A stretch of DNA of 64,000 nucleotides, taken from assembly GCF_012933445.1 (NCBI RefSeq), contig NZ_JABBNC010000004.1, forward strand, positions 186,001-250,000, written 5' to 3'. Positions 34,978 to 47,929 of the stretch are shown here, piece by piece (positions within the stretch are counted from its first letter, which is position 1; each line of letters begins with the position of its first letter). The notes under the pieces were generated by a model that was not told where the DNA came from, made no database searches, and was given only the letters and a program-made list of their open reading frames with translations. Source of the DNA: Actinoplanes sp. TBRC 11911. Lineage in GTDB: Bacteria; Actinomycetota; Actinomycetes; Mycobacteriales; Micromonosporaceae. A program made the translations under genes and the position numbers.

Positions 34978-35160
34978 CGGGTAACCACACCAGTACCCGC
35001 CGTGCGCACGCCAGCGAACAGCCGACGAACCCGGCGACGGCTTTTGGCAGGCAACGGCAATTCGGCCAACGGCCGTGGGCGGACCCGAAAGCGTCAAATC
35101 CGGAAGGGGTGCGCCGCGTCGCCTTGGAGAGGTTCCGCGTGGTCGCCGAGCTGTGACCGC

Positions 35161-35370
35161 TTACTTGCTGGGCTCGGGGATGTCGCACTTGACCTTCGGG
35201 TTGACGCCCATCCAGTTGAGCGGGCCGGCGACCACGGTGACCGTCACCGTGCCGGCCTCGGCGCAACTGGTGTCGCCGGTGTCCTTGAAGTATCCGCGCT
35301 CGTAGGCGGCGACGCCGCCCAGGATCAGCCACAGCAGAACAATCACGCCGCCAATCGAACCTGCACGCAT
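35161..35370 (-). CDS. Small single-span membrane protein
   Basis: A 69-residue protein: MRAGSIGG, one transmembrane segment (VIVLLWLILGGVAAY, about 9-23), then a short outside region with two cysteines (TSCAEAGTVTVTVVAGPLNW and VKCDIPEP) that could form a disulfide. GAGGAGACCCCCG precedes the ATG. I recall similar small proteins in other Micromonosporaceae, but no function. An in-frame upstream ATG at 35415 is less likely because it adds a Pro/Arg-rich leader. Confidence 0.7.
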   Translation of the reverse strand: MRAGSIGGVIVLLWLILGGVAAYERGYFKDTGDTSCAEAGTVTVTVVAGPLNWMGVNPKVKCDIPEPSK

Positions 35371-35425
35371 CGGGGGTCTCCTCGGTCGTGGGGATGACCG
35401 GGGGTTACCCAGCACGCGTCGATCT

Positions 35426-36244
35426 TTAAACGACCGCCTGGAGGGTGTACGTGTGCGGCAGCCGCTCCGGGCGATCGATGAGCTGGTATTCGCCGCCGCC
35501 GGTGTCGCGCATCTTGCCGGGGAGCGCGTTCCACGGCACGGTCGTGTGCTCGACCAGACCGGTGAGGGTCATGCCGGCTTCGAGCACGGCGGTGACGATC
35601 TCGCCGATGCCGTGGTTCCACGAGTGGGTCTCATTGTGGGTGAATGTGACGTCGGTTTCCACGTACGTGGTTTCCTCGTGCCACACCAGCGGATCCTGGT
35701 GCTCGAAGTACGGATATTTGAGGTCGAGTACCGCGTCGGAGCGTTCGTCGTCGATCGACCACAGCACCGGGTGACCGTCGCGGATGAACAGCCGGCCGCC
35801 GGGGCGCAGCAGCGAGGCGACCGTGCGGGCCCAGCGCTTCACGTCGGGCAGCCAGCACAGCGCGCCGACTCCGGTGTAGACCAGGTCGAAGCCGCCGCCG
35901 AGCACCTCGAAAGCGTCGTACACGTCCGCCTGTACGAATGAAATGTCGGCTTTGGCGGCCGCCGCCAACCGGCGAGCCTCAAATAGGGATTTGTCCGAAA
36001 AATCGAGGCCGGTCATCGCGGCGCCCAAGCGGGCCAACGACACCGTGTCCGTCCCGATGTGGCACTGCAGGTGCACGCCGCGCAGCCCGGACACGTCCCC
36101 GAGCAACGGCCGGTCGAAGCGCACGACCTCGCTGAGAAACGCGGGATCGTCGATGAAACGCCGCACCGCGTAACCCGGCGAAGCGGCGTGCGCCGGCGCG
36201 CGATCGTTCCAATTGGCCAGATTGACGGCACGATAGTCGGTCAC
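35426..36244 (-). CDS. Class I SAM-dependent methyltransferase
   Basis: A 272-residue methyltransferase. It has an unusual motif I, GVHLQCHIGTDTVSLARLGA, followed by MTGLDFSDKSLFEARRLAA, FVQADVYDAFEVLGGGFDLV and YTGVGALCWLPD. This pattern belongs to a group of UbiE-like enzymes in which the GxGxG glycine loop is replaced by CHIGTDT. The start is GTG and there is no strong Shine-Dalgarno. It is divergent from the ROK regulator, with 63 bases between their starts. The substrate is unknown. Confidence 0.85.
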   Translation of the reverse strand: MTDYRAVNLANWNDRAPAHAASPGYAVRRFIDDPAFLSEVVRFDRPLLGDVSGLRGVHLQCHIGTDTVSLARLGAAMTGLDFSDKSLFEARRLAAAAKADISFVQADVYDAFEVLGGGFDLVYTGVGALCWLPDVKRWARTVASLLRPGGRLFIRDGHPVLWSIDDERSDAVLDLKYPYFEHQDPLVWHEETTYVETDVTFTHNETHSWNHGIGEIVTAVLEAGMTLTGLVEHTTVPWNALPGKMRDTGGGEYQLIDRPERLPHTYTLQAVV

Positions 36245-36307
36245 GCGGGCACCTTAACGCCGCCGTCCACCGGTTTTCGGTCCGCTAGGCGTTAGGGTCT
36301 GTTCACC

Positions 36308-37525
36308 GTGCGGAAGGGGTCTGGGGTGCCGGCTTTGGGAAACAGGCGAACGACGGTGCGCGACGTCCGCCGGGCGAACCGGGCCAGCCTGCTCTCCGAC
36401 CTGTTCCACGGCGGCATGCAGAGCCGCCTGGAACTCGCCGCGACCACCGCCCTGAGCCAGGCCAGCGTCAGCAACCTGATCGGCGAGATGCTCGACGAGG
36501 GCCTGGTCGAGGAGGCCGGCCTGGTCGACTCCGATGGCGGCCGGCCGCGCGTGCTGTTACGGGTGCGCCCCGGCTTCGGGTTCGTGGTGGGTGCCGACGT
36601 GGGCGAGACGCGGGTCCTGGTCGAGATGTACGACCTCGCGATGTCCCGGCTCGCGGCGGTCACGCTGGCGCACGACGACGATCCCGGCGAGGTGTCCGGT
36701 CGGCTGCTGGAGGGCCTGGCCGCGGTGATCGCCGAGGCGGGCGTCGAGGAGAAGGACGTTCTCGGGTACGGCGTGGGTGTCCCCGGCGTGGTCGACCGCG
36801 ACGGTGTCGTCGACTCGCAACCGACCGGGTGGGACGCGGTGCCGCTCGGCGCGATGTTACGGGCGGGCACCGACGTGCCGGTCTTCGTGGAGAACGGCGC
36901 CAAGACGCTGGGCCAGGCCGAGATGTGGTTCGGCGCGTGCCGGGGCGTCCAGCACGCGGTCATCATCATGATCGGTACGGGCGTGGGCGCGGCCGTGGTC
37001 ATGGACGGCCGGGGCTATCGCGGGGCGAACAGCAACGCGGGCGAGTGGGGGCACACCACGCTGATCTTCGACGGGGATCCGTGCCGGTGCGGGGCCCGGG
37101 GCTGCCTCGAGGCGTACATCGGCGCGGACCGGATCGGCCGCCGGCTGGCCGAGGCGACCGGCGAGGCGTACACGCAAGATCTGTTGCCGCACCTGCTGGC
37201 GGCGACAGAGATGCCAGCCGCGGCAAAAACCGTGTTCGCCTCCACGGTCGGCTATCTGGGTGCCGGCATCGCCGACCTGATCAACCTGTTCAGCCCGGAG
37301 CGCATCGTCCTGGGCGGCGAGACCGGAACCCTGCTGGGCCGCCGCTTCCTGCCGCAGATCCGCGCGGCCGCGGCCCAGCACGCGCTGCGGCGCCCGTACG
37401 CCCGGACCAGCATCGAGCTGTGCGAGCTGGGCCCGGACGCGGTCGCGATGGGCGCCGCCACGCTCCCGATAGGAATGTTGCTGGAGCAGGGCGGCCTTCA
37501 CGAGAGCCAACCGGTCGGGAGCTGA
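36308..37525 (+). CDS. ROK family transcriptional regulator
   Basis: A 405-residue NagC/Mlc-type regulator. An N-terminal winged helix (LAATTALSQASVSNLIGEML, about 38-57) precedes the ROK sugar-kinase-like fold with GADVGETRVLV, GVGVPGVVDRDGVV and the zinc site of PCRCGARGCLEAY after GHTTLIF. ROK repressors respond to sugars or sugar phosphates. No sugar gene is adjacent; the nearest is the GH1 transporter operon 2 kb downstream on the opposite strand. The start is GTG at 36308, with another in-frame GTG at 36326. Confidence 0.88.
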   Translation: MRKGSGVPALGNRRTTVRDVRRANRASLLSDLFHGGMQSRLELAATTALSQASVSNLIGEMLDEGLVEEAGLVDSDGGRPRVLLRVRPGFGFVVGADVGETRVLVEMYDLAMSRLAAVTLAHDDDPGEVSGRLLEGLAAVIAEAGVEEKDVLGYGVGVPGVVDRDGVVDSQPTGWDAVPLGAMLRAGTDVPVFVENGAKTLGQAEMWFGACRGVQHAVIIMIGTGVGAAVVMDGRGYRGANSNAGEWGHTTLIFDGDPCRCGARGCLEAYIGADRIGRRLAEATGEAYTQDLLPHLLAATEMPAAAKTVFASTVGYLGAGIADLINLFSPERIVLGGETGTLLGRRFLPQIRAAAAQHALRRPYARTSIELCELGPDAVAMGAATLPIGMLLEQGGLHESQPVGS

Positions 37526-37606
37526 GCCGGGAAAGCCGGACAATCCGATCTTCCCGATCCTCTATGCTGCGAATCACTCAACGCATTCGTGACAGAGGTG
37601 CATTGC

Positions 37607-38524
37607 ATGGCGAGCGACGGTCGTGATCCTGAAGTACAGCGCCGGCGTCTCCGGGTGAAATTGCGGGTGGCGCGCGACGGCGCCGGATTGTCGCAAAAGG
37701 ATGTCGCCACCGAGATGGACTGGTCGCAGTCCAAGCTGCTCAGGATCGAAGCAGGCACCGTCACCATTTCCACGAACGATCTCAAGGCGCTGCTCCGGCT
37801 GTACGAGATCACCGATCAGGCACAGATCGACGAGTTCGTCGCGATGGCCCGCGCGGTGAAGGCGCCGGCCTGGTGGTCGCCCTACCGCAATCAGTTGAGC
37901 AAAGAGTTCGCGACCATGCTCAGCTACGAATCGGCGGCTTCGATCATCCGTAACTTCCAGCCGCTGCTGATGCCCGGACTGTTGCAGACCGACGAGTACG
38001 CTCGCGCGACACTCGCGGAGATGACGGCGCCCCCGGTCGACAGCGACGCGATCCTGGTGGACAAGCTCGTCGAGGTCCGGATGGCCCGGCAGGATCTGCT
38101 CGGTTCCAGACCGGACCCACCAAAGCTGTTCTTCGCGATCGACGAGGCGGTTCTGTACCGAATGGTGGGCGGCCCCGGCGTGATGCGACGGCAGTTGGAA
38201 CGGCTCCGGTCAGAGCTCGTCGAGCCGGCGACGACGATCTGGGTCGTGCCCTTCGCCGGCGGGCTCTACCAGTACATGCGGGGGTCGTACATGTTGCTGG
38301 AGTTGCCCTCCCCGGAGGTCGGCGACGACATCCTCTACATCGAGGATGCTCGCGGCGAGTGGATCATCCGGGATGACCTCGAGGAGACGGCCGGGTATCT
38401 GGAGGCGTTCTTCCAGATGGAACAGATCGCCCATCGCAATGAGGACGCGGTCGCCCTGGTCGACCGGGCGATCGCCGCGCTGGACCGCCCCGGACGCGAC
38501 GACACCCCCGAGTCGTCTCACTGA
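37607..38524 (+). CDS. XRE-family regulator with DUF5753 domain
   Basis: A 305-residue protein with an N-terminal lambda-repressor-like HTH (AGLSQKDVATEMDWSQSKLL) and a DUF5753 C-terminal domain (FQPLLMPGLLQTDEYARATL, then YMLLELPSPEVGDDILYIED). In actinobacteria these pair with small DUF397 proteins, forming developmental or toxin-antitoxin-like regulators such as BldB/WhiJ systems. The partner gene is next door but convergent, overlapping by 7 bases. The ATG at 37607 has AGAGG 8 bases upstream and is preferred to the GTG at 37589. Confidence 0.9.
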   Translation: MASDGRDPEVQRRRLRVKLRVARDGAGLSQKDVATEMDWSQSKLLRIEAGTVTISTNDLKALLRLYEITDQAQIDEFVAMARAVKAPAWWSPYRNQLSKEFATMLSYESAASIIRNFQPLLMPGLLQTDEYARATLAEMTAPPVDSDAILVDKLVEVRMARQDLLGSRPDPPKLFFAIDEAVLYRMVGGPGVMRRQLERLRSELVEPATTIWVVPFAGGLYQYMRGSYMLLELPSPEVGDDILYIEDARGEWIIRDDLEETAGYLEAFFQMEQIAHRNEDAVALVDRAIAALDRPGRDDTPESSH

Positions 38525-38727
38525 GCCGGCAGATTGAACTCACCGTCGTGGATCCCGCCGAGAAACGCGGTCCATTCACTGCGGGTGAACGCCAGTACGG
38601 GGCCCTTTCCCGCGGCCTTCGTGTCACGGACGAGAATGGTTTCGTCGTGCGACCGGTACGACACTTCGACGCAATCGCCTTGGGCGCTGCGCGTGCTCTT
38701 ACGCCAATTATCGTCGAGCGTATCCAT
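38518..38727 (-). CDS. DUF397 family small protein
   Basis: A 69-residue protein with the family core WRKSTRSAQGDCVEVSY, VLVRDTK-like ILVRDTKAAGKGP, and the closing LAFTRSEWTAFLGGIHDGEF. DUF397 proteins are small partners of XRE/DUF5753 regulators. Here it runs tail to tail with its presumed partner and the two 3' ends overlap by 7 bases, so the two genes must be transcribed separately and may limit each other through antisense overlap. Confidence 0.9.
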   Translation of the reverse strand: MDTLDDNWRKSTRSAQGDCVEVSYRSHDETILVRDTKAAGKGPVLAFTRSEWTAFLGGIHDGEFNLPAQ

Positions 38728-39393
38728 TCGTCATCACCCATAAATGTAGAAGGCCACAAAATAGTCACGATACGCGGCCCGGCCGGATTTGGTGGCGATA
38801 TGACGTAAGAGTCCGAAGTCGGGCTGCGCGCGAATTTCACGCGAACGCTATCAGCATGCGAGGCCGAGTGTCCACGAGCCTGATCGGCGCGTTTCGGGAG
38901 CCGGCCGCGAGAGCGTCGGCTGCCGTATATGACCAGGTAGACCCGGCGACCCGCCCGCTGCGGATTGCGCTTCGCAGTCCGCGCGCGAGCAATCTGCACC
39001 ACGCAAAGTGCCACCTGGCGGGTTGCGCGGCGGCTTTCCGCCTTTATATTTATGGCGAAATCACTCGGCCGGTTGGCGAATAGCCTGTTGCGGGCGGGAA
39101 AAGTCAGAGCGCCATAGGGCGAAAAGATGCTTGGCATCGGGTACTGGATCTCGCATACTGAACACGGACCCACTGCCTCATGTCATCCGGCAGTGCCAAT
39201 TTTCGAGGCTGCCACCTCGAATCGAGCCGGATTGTCCGCATTTTGTCGCGGGTGATCCGGCTTTTGGCCGCGCGAGCCTTTATTGGAGCTGTTCAAACGG
39301 TGCCGTTCTGCGGCAGAATTACTCTGTGTTAGTCATCCATCACCGATCGCGGTCGGGGTGACATCGAATCGAGAGCGGGAGGAGGTGCAACCG
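38728..39393. other. Intergenic region without a supported gene
   Basis: These 666 bases are visibly less GC-rich than their surroundings (for example TTTATATTTATGG near 39045). Open frames on both strands lack ribosome sites and family resemblance. The region must hold promoters for the DUF397 gene and the small membrane protein at 39394. I see no clear repeat or hairpin. Confidence 0.5.
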
Positions 39394-39543
39394 ATGCGTA
39401 CGCACTTTATGGACGTCGTGGGGGAGGCTATTCGGTCATGGCCGACAACGATCCGCCTCTGTGTGATCATCGTGGTGGCAGTCACGATGATTATCTACTT
39501 CTACCTGATGGGTGTTCCGGCCCTGCCGGGTCTCATGAAGTAG
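39394..39543 (+). CDS. 49-residue single-span membrane peptide
   Basis: A tiny protein: MRTHFMDVVGEAIRSW, one long hydrophobic segment (about 21-42, CVIIVVAVTMIIYFYLMGVP), then ALPGLMK. A very strong ribosome site (GGAGGAGG, 8 bases before ATG) and a 13-base-pair terminator 13 bases after the stop argue that it is a real, separately expressed gene. No family is recognised. It could be a membrane regulator peptide or a type I-like toxin; neither is shown by sequence alone. Confidence 0.7.
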   Translation: MRTHFMDVVGEAIRSWPTTIRLCVIIVVAVTMIIYFYLMGVPALPGLMK

Positions 39544-39556
39544 TGGGTCCCCCACC

Positions 39557-39587
39557 CTGAAGGCCCTCCTGTGCGGAGGGCCTTCAG
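39557..39587. terminator. Bidirectional terminator hairpin
   Basis: CTGAAGGCCCTCC and GGAGGGCCTTCAG form a perfect 13-base stem with loop TGTGC. It follows the small membrane peptide gene and also contains the stop codon of the convergent GH1 gene (39584-39586). Confidence 0.8.
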
Positions 39588-40947
39588 CGTGATCCGCGGG
39601 TGCGCTCGATCGTCTCGCGGAACCAGTGGGCGCTCTGCTTGGGCGTACGGGCAAGGGTGTCGTAGTCGACGTGGAAGAGGCCGAAGCGCTTGGCGTAGCC
39701 CTGGGACCACTCGAAGTTGTCGAGCAGCGACCAGCAGAAGTAGCCGCGCACGTCGGCGCCGCGCGCGCACGCCTCGGCCACCGCGGCCAGATGCGCCGAC
39801 AGGTATTCGGTGCGTGAATCGTCATGGATCGAGCCGTCCGGGGCGACGACGTCGTCGAAGGCGGCGCCGTTCTCGGTGACGACCAGCGGCAGGCCCGGGT
39901 AGTCGCGGGTCAGCCGCAGCAGCAACTGGGTGAAGCGGGACGGCGTGATCGCCCAGTCCATCGCGGTGCGCGGGGTGTCCGGCATGATGGCCCGGACCAC
40001 CGGCGCGCCCGAGGCGTCGTGGGTGTTGCCCGCCTCGTCGGTGCCGGCGTAATTCTGTCCGAAGTAGAAGTTGCAGCCCAGCATGTCGAACGGCTGGGAG
40101 ATCAGCTCGAGGTCGCCGTCCCGGACCGGGATCGTGATGCCCTGGTAGGCGAGATCCCGCACGACATCGGCGGGGTAGGCGCCGTGCCGCAGCGGGTCCA
40201 GGTAGAGGCGCAGGCCCATGCCGTCGGCCCGGTACGCCGCGCCGTGGTCGATCGTGCGGTCCGCGATCGGGTTGGCGGTGCCGGTGTTCAGCGAGATCAC
40301 GTACGTGTGCGGGCGGGTCTCCAGCGCGCGCATCGCCTGCAACGCCAGGCCGTGGCCGAGCAGCAGGTGGTGGGCCGCGTCGATGCCGGCCTGCGGGGAG
40401 CGCCGGCCGGGCGCGTGCACCCCGGTCGCGTAGCCCAGCCAGGCCGAGCACCACGGCTCGTTCAGCGTGGTGAACGTGTCCACCCGGTCCTGCAGCCGCT
40501 CGAAGACCGTGGCCGCGTGGTCGGCGAACCGGTACGCGGTGTCGCGGTTCGGCCAGCCGCCCGCGTCCTCCAGCGCTTGCGGCAGGTCCCAGTGGTAGAG
40601 CGTCGCCCACGGCTGGATGCCGTTGGCGAGCAGCTCGTCGACGAGCCGGTCGTAGAAACTCAGGTCGGCGGCGCGCGGCCAGGCGATCGAGAACCGGTAC
40701 GCGTCGACGCCCAGGCTCTTGATCAGCGCGACGTCGGCCGGCATGCGGTGATAGTGGTCGCACGCGACGTCGCCGGTGTCCCCGTTGGCGATCGCCCCGG
40801 GCGTACGGCTGAAGGTGTCCCAGATGGACGGCACCCGCCCGTCCTCGGCGACCGCGCCCTCGATCTGGTACGACGCGGTGGCGACGCCCCAGGTGAAGTC
40901 GCGGGGGAGGTGGGTGAGGGTGAGGGGAGCGGGACGGGTGGCGGGGA

Positions 40948-40951
<4 letters not shown>
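39584..40951 (-). CDS. GH1 beta-glucosidase
   Basis: A 455-residue cytoplasmic glycosidase. It has the GH1 opening FTWGVATASYQIEGA (19-33), acid/base E165 in TTLNEPWCSA, nucleophile E360 in VVTENGAAF, and FCWSLLDNFEWSQGY. It hydrolyses beta-glucosides such as cellobiose brought in by the transporter upstream. After WPR the family loop that normally reads PxGxGxxNxxGL is missing; the protein goes from WPRAADL straight to SFYDRLVDEL. The start is TTG at 40951: TTGA overlaps the ATPase stop by 4 bases and GGAG is just upstream. It is the last gene of the sugar operon. Confidence 0.9.
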
Positions 40952-41976
<1,025 letters not shown>

Positions 41977-42903
41977 CTACTTGCCTTCCCGCGGGGCGGA
42001 CAAAACGGGGGTGAAGCCGATCCGCATCCGGACCGTGCCACCCGAGGCGGTCTTCAGTTTGGTCGTGCCGGCGCTGCGCAGTCGCGGGCTGACGAACTCG
42101 TCGATCCCGAAGTTGATCAGCGAGAGCGCGGTGCCGAGCAACGCGATCGCCAGGCCGGCCGGCACGAACCACCACCAGGCGTGCTGGCCGAGCGCCTGCT
42201 GACCCTGCGCCCAGAACAGGACGGTGCCCCAGTTCCAGCCGTCGTTCGAGGTGATGCCGATGAACGCCAGGGTGATCTCGGAGAGCACCGCGAAGATGAC
42301 CGTGCCGACGAAGCCGGACGCGATCACCGCGGTCAGGTTGGGCAGCAGCTCGAAGATGACGATGCGCCACGTCTTCTCGCCGCTGGCCCGCGACGCCTCC
42401 ACGTAGTCGCGCCGGCGCAGCGACAACGTCTGCGCGCGCAGCACCCGTGCGTTCCAGGACCACGAGGTGAGGCCGATGACCAGCGCGATCAGGGTGTCGC
42501 TCGCGTTCTCCAGGATCGAGGTGATGATGATCATCAGGGGGATCGCCGGGATCACCAGGATCACGTTGGACAGCACGGACAGCGCGTCGTCGGTCTTGCC
42601 GCCGAGATATCCGGCGGTGACGCCGATCAGCACCGACAGCGTGGTCGCGATGAGGCCGGCCAGGAAACCGACGTAGATGACGCTGCGGGTGCCCACCAGG
42701 ATCTGGCTGAAGATGTCCTGGCCCAGGTGCGTGGTGCCGAACCAGTGCGCACTCGACGGCCCCTGGACCAGGTCGTTGCCGCGCGCGCTCGGGTCGTACG
42801 GCGCGACCCACGGCCCGATGATCGCGAACAGCACGTAGATGCCCAGGATGACCAGTCCGGTCGCGGCTTTGCGGTTACGGACGAACAGGAAGCGTCGACG
42901 CAT
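41977..42903 (-). CDS. ABC transporter permease (DppC-like)
   Basis: A 308-residue inner membrane permease. It begins with the DppC-type N-terminal helix (ATGLVILGIYVLFAIIGPWV), then the OppC_N region FGTTHLGQDIFSQILVGTRS. The BPD_transp_1 domain has five more spans and the EAA loop YVEASRASGEKTWRIV. It forms the channel with the partner permease. Genes abut on both sides, with 3 bases to the upstream permease and none to the downstream ATPase, so all are one transcript. Confidence 0.92.
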   Translation of the reverse strand: MRRRFLFVRNRKAATGLVILGIYVLFAIIGPWVAPYDPSARGNDLVQGPSSAHWFGTTHLGQDIFSQILVGTRSVIYVGFLAGLIATTLSVLIGVTAGYLGGKTDDALSVLSNVILVIPAIPLMIIITSILENASDTLIALVIGLTSWSWNARVLRAQTLSLRRRDYVEASRASGEKTWRIVIFELLPNLTAVIASGFVGTVIFAVLSEITLAFIGITSNDGWNWGTVLFWAQGQQALGQHAWWWFVPAGLAIALLGTALSLINFGIDEFVSPRLRSAGTTKLKTASGGTVRMRIGFTPVLSAPREGK

Positions 42904-42906
42904 TCC

Positions 42907-43883
<977 letters not shown>

Positions 43884-43887
<4 letters not shown>

Positions 43888-44918
43888 GCCACGCCCTCCG
43901 AGGCTGCTTTTTCCTGGTCGTACAACCAGCACGCGGCCCAATGCCCGGGCCGGTCACCGATCTCGATCCGGACCGGCAGATCGGTGGTACACCGGGCCAT
44001 GGCCATCGGGCAGCGTGGATGGAACCGGCAACCGGTCGGCGGCTCGATCAGGCTGGGCGGCTCACCGTTACCGCGGTCGGTCGCTAGCTCGCCGGCATTT
44101 CCGGTAAGGCGGTCCGGGTCCGGCGCCGAATCGATCAACAGCCGCGTGTACGGGTGGGCGGGGGTCTGCGTCACGGTTTCGCTGTCGCCGCCCTCGACCA
44201 TCCGTCCCGCGTACATCACCAGCGTCTCGTCGGCGAAGTAACGGGCCGACGCGATGTCGTGGGTGATATAGAGGATCGCCAGGTTCAGCCGTTCCTTGAG
44301 GTCGCGCAACAGGTTCAGCACGCCCAGCCGGATCGACACGTCCAACATGGACACCGGCTCGTCGGCGAGCAGGGCCTCGGGCCGGGCGCCGAGCGCGCGG
44401 GCGATCGCGACGCGCTGCCGTTGCCCGCCGGAGAGCTCGTGCGGGAACTTGTCGAGGTACCGCTCCGGCGGCGTCAGGCTGACCCGGCCGAGCAGCTCGT
44501 GCAACGCGGCCTCGAGATCGTCGCCGGTGTTGTGATGGATCTTCAGGGCGCGGGTCAGGTGATAGCGGATCGTGTGCACCGGGTTCAGCGAGGCGAACGG
44601 ATCCTGGAAAATCATCTGGACCCTTGCCGCGTACGCCCGGAAGCCGCGGCCGCCGTTGACCGAGGTGCTCGCGCCGTGCAACCTGATGTCGCCCCCGGTG
44701 CGCGGATACAGCTGGGCGAGCAGGCGGGCCACCGTGGACTTGCCCGAGCCGGACTCGCCGACCAGCGCGACCACCCGGCCGCGACGCAGGGTGAGGTGCA
44801 CATCGTCGACGGCGTGCACCGCGGAGTGCTCTTTCCGAAATATTTGGCGCAAACTACGGCGTACGGGGAAATGCTTGGTCAGGCCGATCGCCTCAAGCAC
44901 CACCTGTGTCGACGTCAT
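43884..44918 (-). CDS. Oligopeptide/oligosaccharide ABC transporter ATP-binding protein (DppF-like)
   Basis: A 344-residue ATPase. Walker A is GESGSGKS (54-61), the signature LSGGQRQRV, Walker [13 protein letters not shown], and the H loop YITHDIASA. The C-terminal cluster is [14 protein letters not shown]. The order ATPase-permease-permease-ATPase is less usual than the DppABCDF order but is seen in sugar-type members of this family. It is preceded by a stable intercistronic hairpin after the binding-protein gene and by AAGGA before its ATG. Confidence 0.92.
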
Positions 44919-44938
44919 CCCAGGAGTTCCTTTGTACG

Positions 44939-44970
44939 GGCTGCTCCCGCACGGGCGTACGGGAGCAGCC
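44939..44970 (-). terminator. Intercistronic hairpin between binding protein and transporter genes
   Basis: Arms GGCTGCTCCCG and CGGGAGCAGCC pair perfectly around a 10-base loop. No T-run follows in the minus direction, and a ribosome site for the next gene lies just beyond. It probably stabilises the binding-protein mRNA and lowers read-through, giving an excess of binding protein. Confidence 0.65.
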
Positions 44971-44978
44971 TTTGGTGA

Positions 44979-46667
44979 TCAGGCGTTGGCGGCGGGCTTG
45001 AGCTTCAGGATGATCTGCAGCGAGTAGGGCTGGGTGGGCTGCTGACCCGCGTACGGGTCGGAGTCGCTCGGCCAGCCGACCCAGTTCTTGTCGCTGAACG
45101 CGGCGCCGACGTTGTCCGAGCCGACCGGCAGCATCGGGACCTGCTCGACGAAGATCTTCTGGATCTTGTTCATCGCGTCGGTGCGGGCCGCGTCGGTGGT
45201 GGCGTTGGCGTACGCCTTCAGCGCCGCGGTGGCCTCCGGGCTCTTGAACCGGCCGAAGTTGCCCTGCTGCGCCGGCTGCCCGACCGGCTTGAGCAGGTCA
45301 CCGTCCATCACGGTCTGATAGATGTCGTACGGGGTGGCGCCGCCGTTCGTCCACCGCATGGCACCCTCGAAGTTGCCCTTCTGGACGTCGGCATCCCACT
45401 TGTCCTGGTTGGGCTTCTCCACGGTGGCCTTGATGCCGATCTCCGCGAGGTTCGACTTGATGATCTCGAGGGTGGTCTGGTAATCCGACCACGGCGCCGG
45501 GTCGCTCAGCTTGATCGTCACCGGCTTGCCCGCCGGGCTGGTCAGCGTGTCACCGTTGAGCTTGTAGCCGGCGTCGGTCAGCACCTTCTTGGCGCCGTCG
45601 ACGTCGACCGTGAGCTTCTTGCCCTGATACTCCGGGGCGATGTAGGCGTCGCCGGCGCCGTTCGGCAGACCGGTCACGCTGTCCAGCTGCGGGTGGAAGT
45701 AGCCGGCCTCGGCCTGGTTGAAGATGTCCGCCCGGTTGACGACCATGTTCATGGCCTGGCGCAGCTTCGGGTCGTCGAACGGCTTGATCGTGGTGTTCAG
45801 ATACAGGCCGTGGATGCCGAGCACGCCGGGGGCCCAGACCTTGTGGTGCGCCGGGTCCTTGTCGATGAAGACCGACTTGTAGTTGGGGATGAAGACGAAG
45901 CTCCACTCGCACTCACCGTTGGCCAGCGCGGTGGACTGGGTGTCGTTACCCGAGTACGAGACGTAGCGCAGCTCCTTGACCTTCGGCAGGTCCTGCCAGT
46001 AACCGCCGTCGGTGCGCAGGTCGAGGACGGCGCCGGCCTGGGTGAACGACTTCAACGAGTACGGCCCGCTGCCGACCGGGTTCTTCAACGTGTCGGTGGT
46101 CGGGTCGGCGATCTTCTCCCAGACGTGCTTGGGAACGATCGGCGTCCGCGCCAGGATCTTGCTCTGGTTGACGAACTGCGGCGAGGAGAACGTCACGTGC
46201 ACCACGCTGCCGTTGACGGTGATCTGGTCGTACGGGATGGCGAACTCGTTGAGCGCCTGCTTCGTCTTGAGCAAGCTGAACGTGTACGCCACGTCGTCGG
46301 CGCTCAGCGGCTGGCCGTCCGACCACTTCGCGTTGTCGCGAACCGTCACGTCCATCGACTTGAAGTCGTCGGCCCACTTCACGTCGCTGGCCAGCCACGG
46401 CGTCATCGGGTCGGCCGGCTTGACCGGGTTCCACTGCATCAGCGGCTCGTAGACGACCCACTTGTAGCCCAGCGCGTTCGCCGACGAGGTGCCGGCGAAC
46501 GGGTTGTTGTTCTCGGTCTGGGTGCCGTTCGGCATGCCGATCCGCAGGTAGTCGACCGACTTGTTCGCGTTGGCGTTGTTGGCGTTCGGCGAGTCGCTGC
46601 ACGCGGCTAGACCACCCGTGGCGAGCGCACCCGCCAGGGCTACCGCGAACAGTTTCCTTCTCTGCAT
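44979..46667 (-). CDS. Family 5 extracellular solute-binding lipoprotein
   Basis: A 562-residue lipoprotein. The signal [20 protein letters not shown] ends in lipobox GLAAC (Cys about 23), then an Asn/Ala-rich tether. The SBP_bac_5 body includes [18 protein letters not shown]-like [37 protein letters not shown] and [19 protein letters not shown]. It captures an oligomer outside the membrane and hands it to the permease pair. Although the family is named for peptides, the GH1 and LacI neighbours point to beta-linked oligosaccharides, as known for cellobiose-type members in Thermotoga and archaea. That substrate is inference. Confidence 0.9.
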   Translation of the reverse strand: MQRRKLFAVALAGALATGGLAACSDSPNANNANANKSVDYLRIGMPNGTQTENNNPFAGTSSANALGYKWVVYEPLMQWNPVKPADPMTPWLASDVKWADDFKSMDVTVRDNAKWSDGQPLSADDVAYTFSLLKTKQALNEFAIPYDQITVNGSVVHVTFSSPQFVNQSKILARTPIVPKHVWEKIADPTTDTLKNPVGSGPYSLKSFTQAGAVLDLRTDGGYWQDLPKVKELRYVSYSGNDTQSTALANGECEWSFVFIPNYKSVFIDKDPAHHKVWAPGVLGIHGLYLNTTIKPFDDPKLRQAMNMVVNRADIFNQAEAGYFHPQLDSVTGLPNGAGDAYIAPEYQGKKLTVDVDGAKKVLTDAGYKLNGDTLTSPAGKPVTIKLSDPAPWSDYQTTLEIIKSNLAEIGIKATVEKPNQDKWDADVQKGNFEGAMRWTNGGATPYDIYQTVMDGDLLKPVGQPAQQGNFGRFKSPEATAALKAYANATTDAARTDAMNKIQKIFVEQVPMLPVGSDNVGAAFSDKNWVGWPSDSDPYAGQQPTQPYSLQIILKLKPAANA

Positions 46668-46793
46668 CGCAAATTCTCCTCAGATGTGCGATATCGGGTG
46701 AGAAAGTGCCCGGCAGCGCGAATGGGAGCAACGCCGGGCGTGCGGCATCGCGGCGCCGATGGGATGCCGGCGTCGAGATCTCGCGGGTGGGGC

Positions 46794-47792
<999 letters not shown>

Positions 47793-47822
47793 GAGTCCCT
47801 CCGTCGGTTGTGACCGGCAGAT

Positions 47823-47882
47823 TTCGGAACCGCTTCCGAAACCGGTTCCGGCAGTTAACGCCCGGATAGGGACTCACGTCAA
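47823..47882 (-). promoter_or_regulatory. Promoter and overlapping LacI operators of the sugar operon
   Basis: On the minus strand TTGACG (47882-47877) and TTAACT (47858-47853) are 18 bases apart. Directly downstream lie two overlapping palindromes: CGGAACCGGTTTCG (47850-47837) and TTCGGAAGCGGTTCCGAA (47840-47823). They cover the transcription start, fitting repression by the LacI protein whose GTG lies 30 bases on. Confidence 0.65.
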
Positions 47883-47929
47883 TGGTGAAGAACCTCTATT
47901 TCTATCTCGGGACGGTAACCGTGTGGTAT

